DNA of 64,000 nt from Myxococcus stipitatus DSM 14675 (GCF_000331735.1 NC_020126.1:5412501-5476500); one strand, 5' to 3'; shown: positions 18,799 to 30,238, counted from the stretch's first letter. A program made the numbers and translations. The notes: generated by a model not told the origin, from the sequence alone.

Positions 18799-19491
18799 CT
18801 ACAGCGAGGCGGAACCAGAGCGGGGAGACCGCTCCTTCACAGGGGACTTGGGGGCGGAGCGGGCACCGGCCCCCGTCGTGGGCAGCACGACGGAGCACAC
18901 GTCCTCGCAGCGCTCGCTCAAGCACGCGAGCGTCGCGGGGCTGGACAGCTGCTGGGACACATCCGCGTAGCAGCGGTCTCCCGTGCCCGGACAGCCCCGG
19001 CGCGCGGCGCACTCACAGCAGGACGAGGCCACCGTCGCCATGAGCTGCGTCTCCTGGAGGACGGTGGCCAGCCCTCGGTAACAGCCGCGCGCCTCCGCGG
19101 CGAAGCGGCCCTTCGCATCCACCACCGGCGTGCCCCCGCCCAGGCCGCACTGCTCGGTGGCGGAGACGTAGCGGCGCTCACACAAGGAGACCAGCGTCGC
19201 GTCGGAGAGCCCGTCCCGGGCGGTGGCGACGACCTCCGTGCACAGCACCCGCGACAGGTCCTTCATCGTCTTGCGGTTGGCGGCATCCTGCTCCGCGTCG
19301 GGCGCCCCGCGGCTGTCATCGGATTCAAAGACACACTCCTTGCCCGCGCGAAGGGTGTCGATGGTGCAGGACCAGGCCGTCGGAGAATCATCGGAGACCG
19401 GCGGCGCGGAGAGCGCCTCCGGAGGCATCGCCGGCGGCGCTTCTCGAGGAGCCGCGCCCAGCATGAAAAGGGAGACAAGGATCGCCTTCAT
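18799..19491 (-). CDS. Secreted Cys-rich protein of unknown function
   Basis: The product is 230 residues with a short hydrophobic start (MKAILVSLFMLGAAP) that should act as a signal peptide. The mature protein has about 13 Cys, spaced WSCTID, KECVFES, VLCTEV, LCERRY, EQCGLG, GCYRGL, SCCECAARRGC, RCYADV, ACLSERCEDVCSVV. This implies several disulfides and a periplasmic or extracellular location. The C-terminal tail is basic and Ser/Pro-rich. It is probably the first gene of an operon with the lipoprotein gene downstream. I do not recognise the family. Confidence 0.75.
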   Translation of the reverse strand: MKAILVSLFMLGAAPREAPPAMPPEALSAPPVSDDSPTAWSCTIDTLRAGKECVFESDDSRGAPDAEQDAANRKTMKDLSRVLCTEVVATARDGLSDATLVSLCERRYVSATEQCGLGGGTPVVDAKGRFAAEARGCYRGLATVLQETQLMATVASSCCECAARRGCPGTGDRCYADVSQQLSSPATLACLSERCEDVCSVVLPTTGAGARSAPKSPVKERSPRSGSASL

Positions 19492-19720
19492 GGACGCGGC
19501 AGGTTAGGCCCAAGGCTCGCGCCACACAAACCACGCAAGGGCGCACTGTTCCCCCGAACACCGCGCACACGCGCGGCCGCCAGATTCGTGACACCCTGCA
19601 TCCACCGTCGACAACGGGGGCTCCGTTGCCCCGGAGACGCGGGGTCGCGCACCAAGGTGAGGGCATGTCGAACGCACGTCTCTTGTTCCTGTCACCCACG
19701 CTCGGACCGAGGCGAGAGCC

Positions 19721-20059
19721 ATGACGGGCTGGGTGTCTTTTGACGCGGGCAGCACCCTGGGCGGAATGGGCTCACAGGGAGGAGTCATCGCGCGTGACGA
19801 GGACTTCGCGGGCCACCTGCGGCTCACCTACGAAGTGGACGCGTCGCGCTCCTTCCATGCCGTCTCCTGCTCCGTGACGGGGTGGCTCCTGCATCACCGT
19901 TTCTTCGACCAGGAGGCACAAGCCCTCGCGGAGTTCGAGGCGATGAAGCCCGCGCTCGAGGCACTGCGGGCACAGCTCCGCGAAGGCGGCCCCGCGTCGA
20001 CCGAGGAGGCCCGACGCGGAGGCCCCCTACTCGCGGCGTTCCTCGCGCGCTTCTCCTGA
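19721..20059 (+). CDS. Small hypothetical protein
   Basis: The product is 112 residues: MTGWVSFDAGSTLGGMGSQG, DFAGHLRLTYEVDASRSFHA and CSVTGWLLHHRFFDQE, then a long helix rich in Ala and Glu. Composition and the ordered hydrophobic pattern support a real gene. It is divergent from the Cys-rich secreted protein gene across 229 bp, and its 3' end overlaps the 3' end of the histidine-kinase gene by 33 bases. Similar modules may occur as stand-alone immunity-type or adaptor proteins, but I cannot assign one. Confidence 0.65.
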   Translation: MTGWVSFDAGSTLGGMGSQGGVIARDEDFAGHLRLTYEVDASRSFHAVSCSVTGWLLHHRFFDQEAQALAEFEAMKPALEALRAQLREGGPASTEEARRGGPLLAAFLARFS

Positions 20060-21547
20060 TGACACCAGGAGCGGCTCCTCGCTCGAGAAGCACACCTCGA
20101 GCCCGCCGTGCTCCGACGGGTACAGCGTCAGGCTCCAGCCATGGACCCGGGCCACGTCCCGCGCGATGTGCAGCCCCAGGCCCTGACCTTCGGGTGCGCG
20201 GGTGCGCGCGGCATTGCCTCGGAAGCCCCGCTCCAGGATGCGCGCCCGCTCCGCTTCGGGAATCCCAGGCCCGTCGTCGATGACGCGGAGCTGGAAGCCG
20301 CCGACCTGCCGGTTCTCCAGCACCACCGCCACGTGCCCACCGTCATGACCATGGCGCACGCCGTTGGCCACCACGTTGCTCACGGCCTGCTCGATGAGCG
20401 TCACATCCCCCATGACGCACACGGGCTCCGCGGGCACACCGCTCTCCAGCTCGATTCGCCGCTGCCGGGCGATGGGCCGATGCCGCCCCAGCACCCGAGC
20501 CACCACGTCGTTCAAGTCCACGGGCGCGCGCTGCACATGGGGCGCGCCCGCTTCCAGCCGCGTCGCCGCGGCGAGGTTGTGGACCAGGGAGGCCATGTAG
20601 TGTGACTCGCTCATGGCGGAGCGCACCTCGCCCGCGCCCACGTGCTCGCCTCGAGCCAACCGCTGCTGCATCGCGGACAGGTGCCCCTGGAGCACCGTGA
20701 GCGGCGTCATCACGTCGTGGGTGGTGTTCGCGAGGAAGTCCCGCAGCCCCTGCTCACGCGCCTCCTGATGCGCCATGCGCGCTTGAATCTCCGCGCGGGC
20801 CTCCTGGAAGGCCCTCGCCAGGTCCGCGATTTCATCCTGGCCCCGCACCGACACCGGCTGCGCGTAGCCACTGCGCGCCGACGCGCGGACTTCTTCGGTC
20901 AGCACGCGGACCCGCCGCACCACGGAGCCCAGCGCCAGCACCACCGCCGCCACGACGGTGAACACCAGCAAGGTCCAGTCCTGGAGCGGCACCAGCACCA
21001 GGCGCGACGGCCGAGGCGGGTCGAAGCTCCGCGCCAGGACGAAGGCACAGGGCCCCTCCTCCCAGGGCATGCGCACCCACAGGTCGAGCACATCCCGGCC
21101 GTCCTGCTCGAAGCGACGGGCGACCATCCCCGCGCGCAAGGACTCCCGCATGTCGTCCGTGAGGCCGGGCGCGAGCGCGTTCCGGGACGCCAGCCGGGAG
21201 TCATAGGGGAAGAGCGTGACAAACGTCGGCTCCCGCCCCGGCTTCTTCGGGCGAGGGCCCTCGGGCCCCTCGGTGACCTCGGGGCGCGGCCTCCGGAGGC
21301 GCCTCGACTCGCCGCTCTCGAACACGACGCGGCCCGGCAGCGCCCCTTCCTCGGAGGGCCGGGGGCGCCAGGTCTCGGGCGTCTCCTCACAGCGCCCGCG
21401 CTCCACCTGCATGCGCGCGAGCACCGCGGCCTCGAGCGCGTCCTCCTGCGAGTACTCCCAGAGCGACCGCTGAAGCACCAGCATGGCCACCACGACGGGA
21501 ATCACCGCCACCACCGCGGTGAGCGCCAGTCGAGTGCGCAGCTTCAC
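20027..21547 (-). CDS. Sensor histidine kinase
   Basis: The GTG start at 21547 overlaps the response-regulator stop by four bases (GTGA), giving 506 residues that begin VKLRTRLALTAVVAVIP. Two membrane helices flank a periplasmic region of about 150 residues. A HAMP-like linker follows (ARSGYAQPVSVRGQDEIADLARAF). The dimerisation domain carries the phospho-acceptor His in FLANTTHDVMTPLTVL, and the ATPase domain shows NVVANGVRHG (N box), DDGPGIP and GQGLGLHIARD. It should phosphorylate the regulator encoded just upstream. The periplasmic signal is unknown. Confidence 0.93.
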   Translation of the reverse strand: MKLRTRLALTAVVAVIPVVVAMLVLQRSLWEYSQEDALEAAVLARMQVERGRCEETPETWRPRPSEEGALPGRVVFESGESRRLRRPRPEVTEGPEGPRPKKPGREPTFVTLFPYDSRLASRNALAPGLTDDMRESLRAGMVARRFEQDGRDVLDLWVRMPWEEGPCAFVLARSFDPPRPSRLVLVPLQDWTLLVFTVVAAVVLALGSVVRRVRVLTEEVRASARSGYAQPVSVRGQDEIADLARAFQEARAEIQARMAHQEAREQGLRDFLANTTHDVMTPLTVLQGHLSAMQQRLARGEHVGAGEVRSAMSESHYMASLVHNLAAATRLEAGAPHVQRAPVDLNDVVARVLGRHRPIARQRRIELESGVPAEPVCVMGDVTLIEQAVSNVVANGVRHGHDGGHVAVVLENRQVGGFQLRVIDDGPGIPEAERARILERGFRGNAARTRAPEGQGLGLHIARDVARVHGWSLTLYPSEHGGLEVCFSSEEPLLVSSGEAREERRE

Positions 21548-22218
21548 GCGCGCGTCCTCGGCGTCAGGCGATAGCCCACGCCCCACACCGTCTCCACGCA
21601 CTGCGTCGGCGCCAGCTTCCGCCGCAGCCGGGAGACATGGACATCCAGCGTGCGCTCCGTCCCCTCTCGCGTCGGGTCCAGCACGTGCTCCGCCAGCCAC
21701 TGCCGCGTCACCGCTTCACTGGGACGGCGGGCCAGGGCCGCGAGCACCTCGAACTCCACCCGCGTCAGCTCCACCACGCGCCCCTCCACCTGCACCGCGC
21801 GGCCATGCAGGTCGACGCGCAGGGGGCCCAATTCCAGCACCGCGCCCTCCTTGCAGAGCGCGGGACGCCGCAGCCGCGCGCGCACCCGCTCGATGAGCTC
21901 CTCCGGCCAGAAGGGCTTCGTCAGGTAGTCGTCCGCGCCCAGCTTGAGCGCGCGCACCTTGTCCAGCGTGTCATTGCGCGCGCTGAGAATCAGGACTGGC
22001 ACCTCCGAGAAACCTCGGAGCGCCTTGAGCATGTCCAGCCCGTACGTCCCGGGCAGCATCAGGTCGAGCACCACCAGCCGCACGTCGGGCAGCGCCCCCG
22101 GCATGAGGCTGCGCCCCTCCGTCCACCACGTGGCCTCGAAGCCCGCGCTTCGCAGGTGCTCGACAATCTGCGTGCCGAGCCGGGAATCGTCTTCCACCAC
22201 CAGGATGCGCTCTCGCAT
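21544..22218 (-). CDS. OmpR-family response regulator
   Basis: This 224-residue protein has a receiver domain with the acidic pair in LVVEDD, the phospho-acceptor Asp in LVVLDLMLPG, the Ser switch in LILSARND and Lys in YLTKPFWP. The C-terminal winged helix (LTRVEFEVLAALARRPSEAVTRQWL ... RTLDVHVSRLRRKL ... VWGVGYRL) is typical OmpR/PhoB DNA binding. It is preceded by the ECF sigma gene with a 12-base gap and overlaps the kinase gene, so all three should be one transcript. Confidence 0.95.
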   Translation of the reverse strand: MRERILVVEDDSRLGTQIVEHLRSAGFEATWWTEGRSLMPGALPDVRLVVLDLMLPGTYGLDMLKALRGFSEVPVLILSARNDTLDKVRALKLGADDYLTKPFWPEELIERVRARLRRPALCKEGAVLELGPLRVDLHGRAVQVEGRVVELTRVEFEVLAALARRPSEAVTRQWLAEHVLDPTREGTERTLDVHVSRLRRKLAPTQCVETVWGVGYRLTPRTRA

Positions 22219-22231
22219 GTACCGCGCTCCC

Positions 22232-22819
22232 TCACTCGCGCCCCAGCAGGTCCGCGAGCTTCTCCAGCGCGAGCCTCGCGCGGGTCTTCACCGTGCCCAG
22301 CGGGTCCCCGGTGCGCTCTGCAATCTCCCGCTGGGACAGCCCTTCGAAGTAGGCCAGCTCCACCACTTCCCGCTGCTCGGAAGGCAGCGTCACCATCGCC
22401 GCGCGCACCCTCGCGCGGTCCTGCCCGTGCGACGTGGCGTCGTCGGGAGACACCGGCGTCGCGCTCGAGGGCGGCGGCTGATGCGCCGCGCCCTCCGCGA
22501 CCCGGGCCGCCGTCCCCAGGGAGCGCAGCCGGTCGATGGCCCGCGTGCGGGCAATCGTCGTCACCCACGGCTCCAGCCCCCCGCGCCCCGGGTCGAAGTC
22601 GCGCGCGCGCCGCCACACCTCGAGGAACGTCTCCTGGAGGACCTCCTCCGCGTCCGCTCGCGTGGGCAACAGCCGCACCACCACCGCGAAGGCCTTCGCC
22701 CCACAGCGGGAATAGACCGCCCGCATCGCCGCGCCGCTGCCCAGGGCCACCTGCTGAAGCAGGTCCCTGTCGGCCGGCACGTCGCTCGTCCGCTGAGCAG
22801 TGAGAGGGGGCGGAACCAT
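22232..22819 (-). CDS. ECF-type RNA polymerase sigma factor
   Basis: The product is 195 residues. The sigma-2 region is about 25-95 (MRAVYSRCGAKAFAVVVRLL, ADAEEVLQETFLEVWRRARDFDPGRGG, WVTTIARTRAIDRLRS). The sigma-4 region is about 135-190 (LPSEQREVVELAYFEGLSQREIAERTGDPLGTVKTRARLALEKL). This is the SigK-like ECF pattern. Such factors are usually followed by a zinc-binding anti-sigma gene; here a two-component pair follows instead. It is divergent from the glgE operon across about 220 bp. Control by phosphorylation-linked cotranscription rather than an anti-sigma factor is inference. Confidence 0.93.
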   Translation of the reverse strand: MVPPPLTAQRTSDVPADRDLLQQVALGSGAAMRAVYSRCGAKAFAVVVRLLPTRADAEEVLQETFLEVWRRARDFDPGRGGLEPWVTTIARTRAIDRLRSLGTAARVAEGAAHQPPPSSATPVSPDDATSHGQDRARVRAAMVTLPSEQREVVELAYFEGLSQREIAERTGDPLGTVKTRARLALEKLADLLGRE

Positions 22820-23040
22820 GCTTTTCCCGGATACCGCAGATTATGGGGCGGTTCCCAGCGGCAAATATGGGCAGCCGGGCACTCGGCCCCATCTGGCCCG
22901 GTGGCTGGGCACCCTGGGGCGTCGTCCCTAACGTTCACGAGCCAACGCGGCCCACGCCTTCGCCGTCCGTCATCAACGCCTCCGCGCGACACGCCGCCCG
23001 GCTTCCCACAACCTCAGACCTATAAGGGCCGCGAGCCGAC

Positions 23041-25035
23041 ATGAGAGACCGAATCGGGAGCGTGTTCATCGAGGGAGTCCAGCCCCAAGTCGACGGTGGC
23101 CGACACGCCGTCAAGCGCATCGCCGGCGAGCACCTCACCGTCCGCGCGGACATCTTCAAGGAGGGCCATGACGTCCTCGCGGCCATCGTCCGCTGGAGGC
23201 AGCGCACCCCGCCCGAGGCACAGGGTGAGTGGCACGAAGTCCCCATGCGTCCACTCGGCAACGACGCGTGGGAAGCTCGCTTCCCCCTGGCCCGCAACGG
23301 CCGCTACGAGTTCACGATTGAAGCCTGGCCGGACCTCTTCCGCACCTGGACGTCCGAGCTGAAGCGCAAGGTGGACGCGGGCCGGGACGTGCGCAGCGAG
23401 TTGCTGGAGGGCGCCGCGCTGCTGGAAGGCGCCGCGGCCCGCGCCAGGCCCGTGGATGAAGGGGACGCGCGAGTGCTCGCCGAGGCCGCGGTGAGGTTGC
23501 GGCAGACCCCGAGTCCGGACCTGCTCGCGGTGGCGCTGTCGCCGGAACTGGCGGAGGTGGCCTCGGCGCATCCGGACCGCTCCCTGGCGCGGCGCTACGA
23601 GCCGGTGCTGGAGGTCTTCGCGGACCGCGAGAGGGCGCGCTTCGGTGCGTGGTACGAGTTCTTCCCCCGCTCCGCGAAGCGCGACGGCGTCACGCACGGC
23701 ACCTTCCAGGACGCGGAGGCGTGGCTGCCGTACATCCAGGGCCTGGGCTTCGACGTCGTCTACCTGCCGCCCATCCACCCCATCGGCCGCACCGCGCGCA
23801 AGGGGAAGAACAACAGCCTGAAGGCGGGGCCGGACGACGTGGGGAGCCCGTGGGCCATCGGCGCCACGGAGGGTGGACACAAGGCGGTGCATCCGAAGCT
23901 GGGCACCCTGGAGGACTTCCGTCACTTCGTCCAGGCCGCGAGCACGCACGGCATCGAGGTGGCGCTGGACCTGGCCTTCCAATGCTCCCCGGACCACCCC
24001 TACGTGAAGGAGCATCCGGAGTGGTTCCAGCTCCGGCCGGACGGCACCATCAAGACGGCGGAGAACCCGCCGAAGCGCTACGAGGACATCGTCAACTTCG
24101 ACTGGATGGGCCCCGCGCGCGAGGCGCTGTGGGCGGAGCTGGAGTCGGTGGTGCTCCACTGGGTGGAGCAAGGCGTGCGGACGTTCCGCGTGGACAACCC
24201 CCACACCAAGCCCATCCAGTTCTGGGAGTGGCTCATCCGCCGCGTGCAGGAGCGCCACCCCGACGTGCTGTTCCTCTCCGAGGCCTTCACGCGGCCCAAG
24301 GTGATGAAGGCCCTGGGCAAGGTGGGCTTCACGCAGTCGTACACGTACTTCACGTGGCGCAACTTCAAGGCGGAGCTTCAAGAGTACCTGGAGGAGCTCA
24401 CCCAGCCCCCCGTGTCCGACTACTTCCGGGGCAACCTCTGGCCCAACACGCCGGACATCCTCCCGGAGGCGCTGCAGAACGCGGGGCCCGGAGCGTTCCG
24501 GGTGCGCGCGGCGCTTGCCGCGACGCTCTCCTCGGTCTACGGGATGTACTGTGGCTTCGAGCTGTGTGAGGGCCGCCCGCTGCCGGGCAAGGAGGAGTAC
24601 CTGGACTCGGAGAAGTACCAGCTGGTGGCGTGGGACCTGGATCGCCCGGGGAACATCCGGGACTGGATTGCGAGCCTCAACGCCGCGCGTCGCACGCAGC
24701 CCGCGCTGCATGCCTACGACAGCCTGCGCTTCTTCGAGTCGAACAACGAGCGGGTCCTCTTCTACGGCAAGCGCTCCGCGGATGGAGCCAGCACCGTGCT
24801 CATCGCGGTGAGCCTGGACCCGTACGCGCCCCAGGAGGCCCTCTTGAGGCTGCCGCTGGACTGGCTGGGAACCCGTCCGGACGAGACGTACCAGGTGCAC
24901 GAGCTGATGACGGACCAGCGCTCGCTATGGCAAGGCCCTCATGTGCAGGTGCGCCTGACTCCCGAGCAACCCGCGGCCCTGTGGGCCGTGTATCGCTACC
25001 GTCGCACCGAGCACGCATTCGACTACTACGAGTGA
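23041..25035 (+). CDS. glgE: Alpha-1,4-glucan:maltose-1-phosphate maltosyltransferase
   Basis: This 664-residue GH13_3 enzyme adds maltosyl units from maltose-1-phosphate to the non-reducing end of alpha-1,4-glucan. The N-terminal domain (VFIEGVQPQVDGGRHAVKRI) leads into the barrel with YLPPIHPIG, ALDLAFQCSPDHP, FRVDNPHTKP holding the nucleophile Asp and LFLSEAFTRP holding the acid/base Glu. The phosphate-binding surroundings (GKNNSLKAGPDD, KTAENPPKRYEDIVNFDW) are those of GlgE, not of amylases. Length matches the family. It is the first gene of a four-gene operon, 15 bp before treS. Confidence 0.97.
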   Translation: MRDRIGSVFIEGVQPQVDGGRHAVKRIAGEHLTVRADIFKEGHDVLAAIVRWRQRTPPEAQGEWHEVPMRPLGNDAWEARFPLARNGRYEFTIEAWPDLFRTWTSELKRKVDAGRDVRSELLEGAALLEGAAARARPVDEGDARVLAEAAVRLRQTPSPDLLAVALSPELAEVASAHPDRSLARRYEPVLEVFADRERARFGAWYEFFPRSAKRDGVTHGTFQDAEAWLPYIQGLGFDVVYLPPIHPIGRTARKGKNNSLKAGPDDVGSPWAIGATEGGHKAVHPKLGTLEDFRHFVQAASTHGIEVALDLAFQCSPDHPYVKEHPEWFQLRPDGTIKTAENPPKRYEDIVNFDWMGPAREALWAELESVVLHWVEQGVRTFRVDNPHTKPIQFWEWLIRRVQERHPDVLFLSEAFTRPKVMKALGKVGFTQSYTYFTWRNFKAELQEYLEELTQPPVSDYFRGNLWPNTPDILPEALQNAGPGAFRVRAALAATLSSVYGMYCGFELCEGRPLPGKEEYLDSEKYQLVAWDLDRPGNIRDWIASLNAARRTQPALHAYDSLRFFESNNERVLFYGKRSADGASTVLIAVSLDPYAPQEALLRLPLDWLGTRPDETYQVHELMTDQRSLWQGPHVQVRLTPEQPAALWAVYRYRRTEHAFDYYE

Positions 25036-25050
25036 CAACCCGAGAGGCGT

Positions 25051-26702
<1,652 letters not shown>

Positions 26703-26706
<4 letters not shown>

Positions 26707-28037
26707 CGACCTTGGACCTGACGAAGCTGCCGGAGTACCTCAAGAGCCAGCGCTGGTTCGCGGGCAAGGCCTGGCCCATCAAACACGTCACCGTGGTGGA
26801 CCACGCCAACGTGTCGGCCGGGCCGTGCAGCATGTCCCTGGCCGTCGTCGAGGTCATGTACGAGCTGGGCCAGCCCGAGCGCTACCTCCTGCCGGTGAAG
26901 CCCTCCGTGGATGGCGTGCGGGACGCGCTCGAGGACGACGACTGCCTGCGCGCGCTGTTCGACCTCATCCGCGATGGCGCCCAGCTCCCCTCCGCGTCGG
27001 GCCGCATCGTCGGCGAGTGGATTGGCGGACCGGAGGGACTGCTGGGCCTGCCCTCGCCGCTCGCGGTGCGCCGGCTGATGGTGGAGCAGAGCAACACCTC
27101 CATCGTGCTGGGTGAGAAGGTCATCGTGAAGATCATCCGCAAGCTGGAGGCGGGGGTGAATCCGGAGCACGAGGTGGGGCGCTTCCTGGCCACGCGCACG
27201 TCCTTCCGCGCCACGCCCGCGCTGCTCGGCGCGCTGCGACTGGAGGGCGCCGCGGGGGCGACGCTGGCCCTGGCCCACCGCTTCATCCCCAACGCGGTGG
27301 ATGGCTGGAAGTACACGTTGGATCGGCTGCGCGTGGAGCGGCCGCTGGGCGACACCTTCCTCGACGAGATGGCGGACCTGGGCGCGCGGCTGGGAGACCT
27401 GCACCGGGCCTTCGGCTCCGCGCCTCCGGACGACGCGGCCTTCGTGCCCGAGCCCCTGCTCCAGGAGGACCTGCAGCGTTGGAGCGCGTCCATCGTCGGC
27501 GAGCTGGGGGTGACGCTGGCGGAGGCGGGCCGGCTGCACACGGACCTGGAGGGCCGGCGTGAGCGGCTCATCGACTACGCGAAGCGGCTCGCGCAGGTGA
27601 GCCCGTCCGGCCAGAAGATCCGCATCCACGGGGACATGCACCTGGGCCAGGTGCTGCGAGCCAATGACCAGTGGCTCATCTTCGACTTCGAGGGCGAGCC
27701 GGCGCGCAGCTTCACGGCCCGCCGCGAGAAGTACAGCCCGCTGCGGGACGTGGCGGGGATGCTGCGCTCGTTCGACTACGCGGAGGCCACGGTGGCGCTG
27801 GAGGGAGGCGCGCCTCGCGGACGCGTGGGCCCCAGCCGCGACGCGTTCCTGGAGGGCTACCGCAAGGCGACGCTGGGCGCGGCCTTCCTTCCCGCGGACG
27901 CGGCGTCCTTCGACGCGATGCTGCGCGCGTTCGAGCTGGAGAAGCTCCTGTACGAAGTGCGGTATGAGATGCAGAACCGGCCTGACTGGGTGCGAATCCC
28001 CGTCGAGGCCCTCTTGCGGATGGAGGAGTCCCCGTGA
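26703..28037 (+). CDS. mak: Maltokinase
   Basis: The ATG at 26703 overlaps the treS stop and gives 444 residues. The protein begins [16 protein letters not shown], a hallmark of the Mak/Pep2 N-terminal cap. The kinase core has [23 protein letters not shown], the catalytic motif [12 protein letters not shown] and the metal-binding IFDFEGEP. It phosphorylates maltose at C1 with ATP to make maltose-1-phosphate for GlgE. Its stop overlaps the glgB start (GTGA at 28034-28037). In many actinobacteria this domain is fused to TreS; here the two remain separate genes. Confidence 0.96.
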
Positions 28038-30238
28038 GGAAGCCCGCGGACAAGGCGCACGTCGACACGGAAGTCCGACGCGTGGTGGAGCTGCGGCACC
28101 CGGAGCCTCACTCGGTGCTCGGCATCCACCCGGACGGCGACGGCGTGGTGGTGCGCGCCTATCGCCCGGACGCGGTGAGCATCCACGTCCTGCGCGACGG
28201 CGGAGACCGAATCCCCATGCAGCACCGCGACGACGGTGTCTTCGAGGCCCGCGTCAACAACTGCAAGTCGACCTTCAGCTACCTGCTGGAGGTGGAGTAC
28301 CCCGGCAAGCGCGTCTTCAAGCTGAGAGACCCGTACAGCTTCCTACCCACCCTGGGGGAGATGGACCTGTACTACGCGGGGGAAGGCCGCCATGAGCGGC
28401 TCTGGGAGCGGATGGGCGCGCACCTCATCCACCACAACGGCACCAAGGGGGTGTCGTTCGCCGTCTGGGCCCCCACCGCCGCGGGCGTCTCCGTGGTGGG
28501 CGACTTCAACAGCTGGGACGGGCGACTGCATGCGATGCGCCGCATGGGCGCCTCCGGCATCTGGGAGCTGTTCATCCCCGAGGTGGGCGAAGGCACCCGC
28601 TACAAGTTCGAGATCCGCCCCGGCCAAGGCGGCCCGCGCCTGCTGAAGGCGGACCCGTTCGCGTTCCGCACGGAGGTGCCGCCCTCCACCGCGTCCGTGG
28701 TGCATGACCTGGGACACCACCGCTGGGAGGACGCCGCGTGGCTGGAGGCGCGGAGCCAGCGAGGCGACGTCGCGCGCCATCCGTGGAGCGTGTACGAGGT
28801 GCACCTGGGGAGCTGGCGCCACGTGGTGGAGGATGGCGACCGGCCCATGACGTACCGCGAGCTGGCGCCCGCGCTGGCCGAGTACGTCAAGCACATGGGC
28901 TTCACCCACGTGGAATTGCTCCCCGTCGCGGAGTACCCCTACGGCGGCTCCTGGGGCTATCAGGTCAGCGGCTACTACGCGCCCACGGCCCGCTACGGCC
29001 ATCCGGATGACTTCCGGTTCCTGGTGGACCACCTGCACAAGGAAGGCATCGGCGTCATCATCGACTGGGTGCCCGGCCACTTCCCCCGGGACTCCCACGC
29101 GCTGGGCGAGTTCGATGGCACGTCGCTGTACGAGCACTCGGACCCGCGCAAGGGCGCGCAGCCGGACTGGGGCACGCTGGTCTTCAACTTCGGCCGCAAC
29201 GAGGTGCGCAACTTCCTCATCGCCAACGCGCTGTTCTGGATCGAGGAGTACCACGTCGATGGGCTGCGCGTGGACGCGGTCGCGTCGATGCTCTACCTCG
29301 ACTACAGCCGCAAGCAGGGCGAGTGGATTCCCAACCGCTGGGGCGGCCGGGAGAACGAAGAGGCCATCCAGTTCCTGCGCGAGCTCAACGACACCGTGCG
29401 CCGCAAGCACCCGGGCGTCGTCGTCATCGCCGAGGAGTCCACCGCGTGGCCCAAGGTCTCCTCCCCCACGAGCGAGGGCGGCCTGGGCTTCCACTTCAAG
29501 TGGAACATGGGATGGATGCACGACACGCTGTCGTACTTCTCCAAGGACCCCATCTACCGGCAGTACCACCACAACCAGCTCACCTTCGGGCTGCTGTATG
29601 CGTTCAGCGAGCACTTCATGTTGCCGCTGAGCCATGACGAGGTGGTGCACGGCAAGGGCAGCCTCTACGGCCGCATGCCGGGGGACCCGTGGCAGAAGCG
29701 GGCCAACCTGCGCGCGCTGTTCGCGTGGATGTGGGCCCACCCGGGCAAGAAGCTGCTCTTCATGGGCGGCGAGTTCGGCCAGCCCGCGGAGTGGAACCAC
29801 GACAAGAGCCTGGACTGGCACCTGACGAAGGACCCGGGACACCAGGGCATCCAGCGCCTCGTCGCGACGCTGAACCGCATCTACAAGGAGCTGCCGGCGC
29901 TCCACGACGCGGACAACGAGCCCGTGGGCTTCCAGTGGCTCCAGCCCGACGCCGCGTCGGACAACGTGCTCGCGTTCGTCCGCCGCTCGCGCCAGCCCGG
30001 GCGCCATGTCGTGTGCGTGGCCAACCTCTCCCCCGCCGTGCGCGAGAACTTCCGCGTGGGCTTCCCGCTGCACGGCAGCTACGTGGAGGTGCTCAACACC
30101 GACGCGAGCGAGTACGGCGGCTCCAACGTGGGCAACCTCGGCCAGCTCCGCACGGAAGCCACGGGCTGGGATGGGCAACCCGCGTCGGCGCTGCTCACCC
30201 TGCCCCCGCTGTCCGTGATGTGGTTCACGCCGGGCTGA
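28034..30238 (+). CDS. glgB: 1,4-alpha-glucan branching enzyme
   Basis: This 734-residue GH13_9 enzyme introduces alpha-1,6 branches. Two N-terminal CBM48-like modules are visible (HPEPHSVLGIHPDG and GVSFAVWAPTAAGVSVVGDFNSWDG). The catalytic barrel has VELLPVAEYPYGGSWGYQ, IIDWVPGHFP, GLRVDAVASML with the nucleophile Asp, VVIAEESTAWP with the acid Glu and LPLSHDEVVHGKGSL. It starts at a GTG overlapping the maltokinase stop. With GlgE, TreS and Mak it completes the GlgE pathway to branched alpha-glucan. Its 3' end overlaps the converging nucleoside-hydrolase gene by 14 bases. Confidence 0.97.
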   Translation: MRKPADKAHVDTEVRRVVELRHPEPHSVLGIHPDGDGVVVRAYRPDAVSIHVLRDGGDRIPMQHRDDGVFEARVNNCKSTFSYLLEVEYPGKRVFKLRDPYSFLPTLGEMDLYYAGEGRHERLWERMGAHLIHHNGTKGVSFAVWAPTAAGVSVVGDFNSWDGRLHAMRRMGASGIWELFIPEVGEGTRYKFEIRPGQGGPRLLKADPFAFRTEVPPSTASVVHDLGHHRWEDAAWLEARSQRGDVARHPWSVYEVHLGSWRHVVEDGDRPMTYRELAPALAEYVKHMGFTHVELLPVAEYPYGGSWGYQVSGYYAPTARYGHPDDFRFLVDHLHKEGIGVIIDWVPGHFPRDSHALGEFDGTSLYEHSDPRKGAQPDWGTLVFNFGRNEVRNFLIANALFWIEEYHVDGLRVDAVASMLYLDYSRKQGEWIPNRWGGRENEEAIQFLRELNDTVRRKHPGVVVIAEESTAWPKVSSPTSEGGLGFHFKWNMGWMHDTLSYFSKDPIYRQYHHNQLTFGLLYAFSEHFMLPLSHDEVVHGKGSLYGRMPGDPWQKRANLRALFAWMWAHPGKKLLFMGGEFGQPAEWNHDKSLDWHLTKDPGHQGIQRLVATLNRIYKELPALHDADNEPVGFQWLQPDAASDNVLAFVRRSRQPGRHVVCVANLSPAVRENFRVGFPLHGSYVEVLNTDASEYGGSNVGNLGQLRTEATGWDGQPASALLTLPPLSVMWFTPG

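Noticed and set aside
19612-19628. CAACGG-gggct-CCGTTG dyad between divergent genes
   Set aside because: It is short and GC-rich, about what chance gives here, and more than 90 bases from either start.
22820-22860. ECF-type promoter GGAACC ... CGGTAT upstream of the sigma gene
   Set aside because: The spacing of 13 bases is too short for ECF promoters, so autoregulation is not supported.
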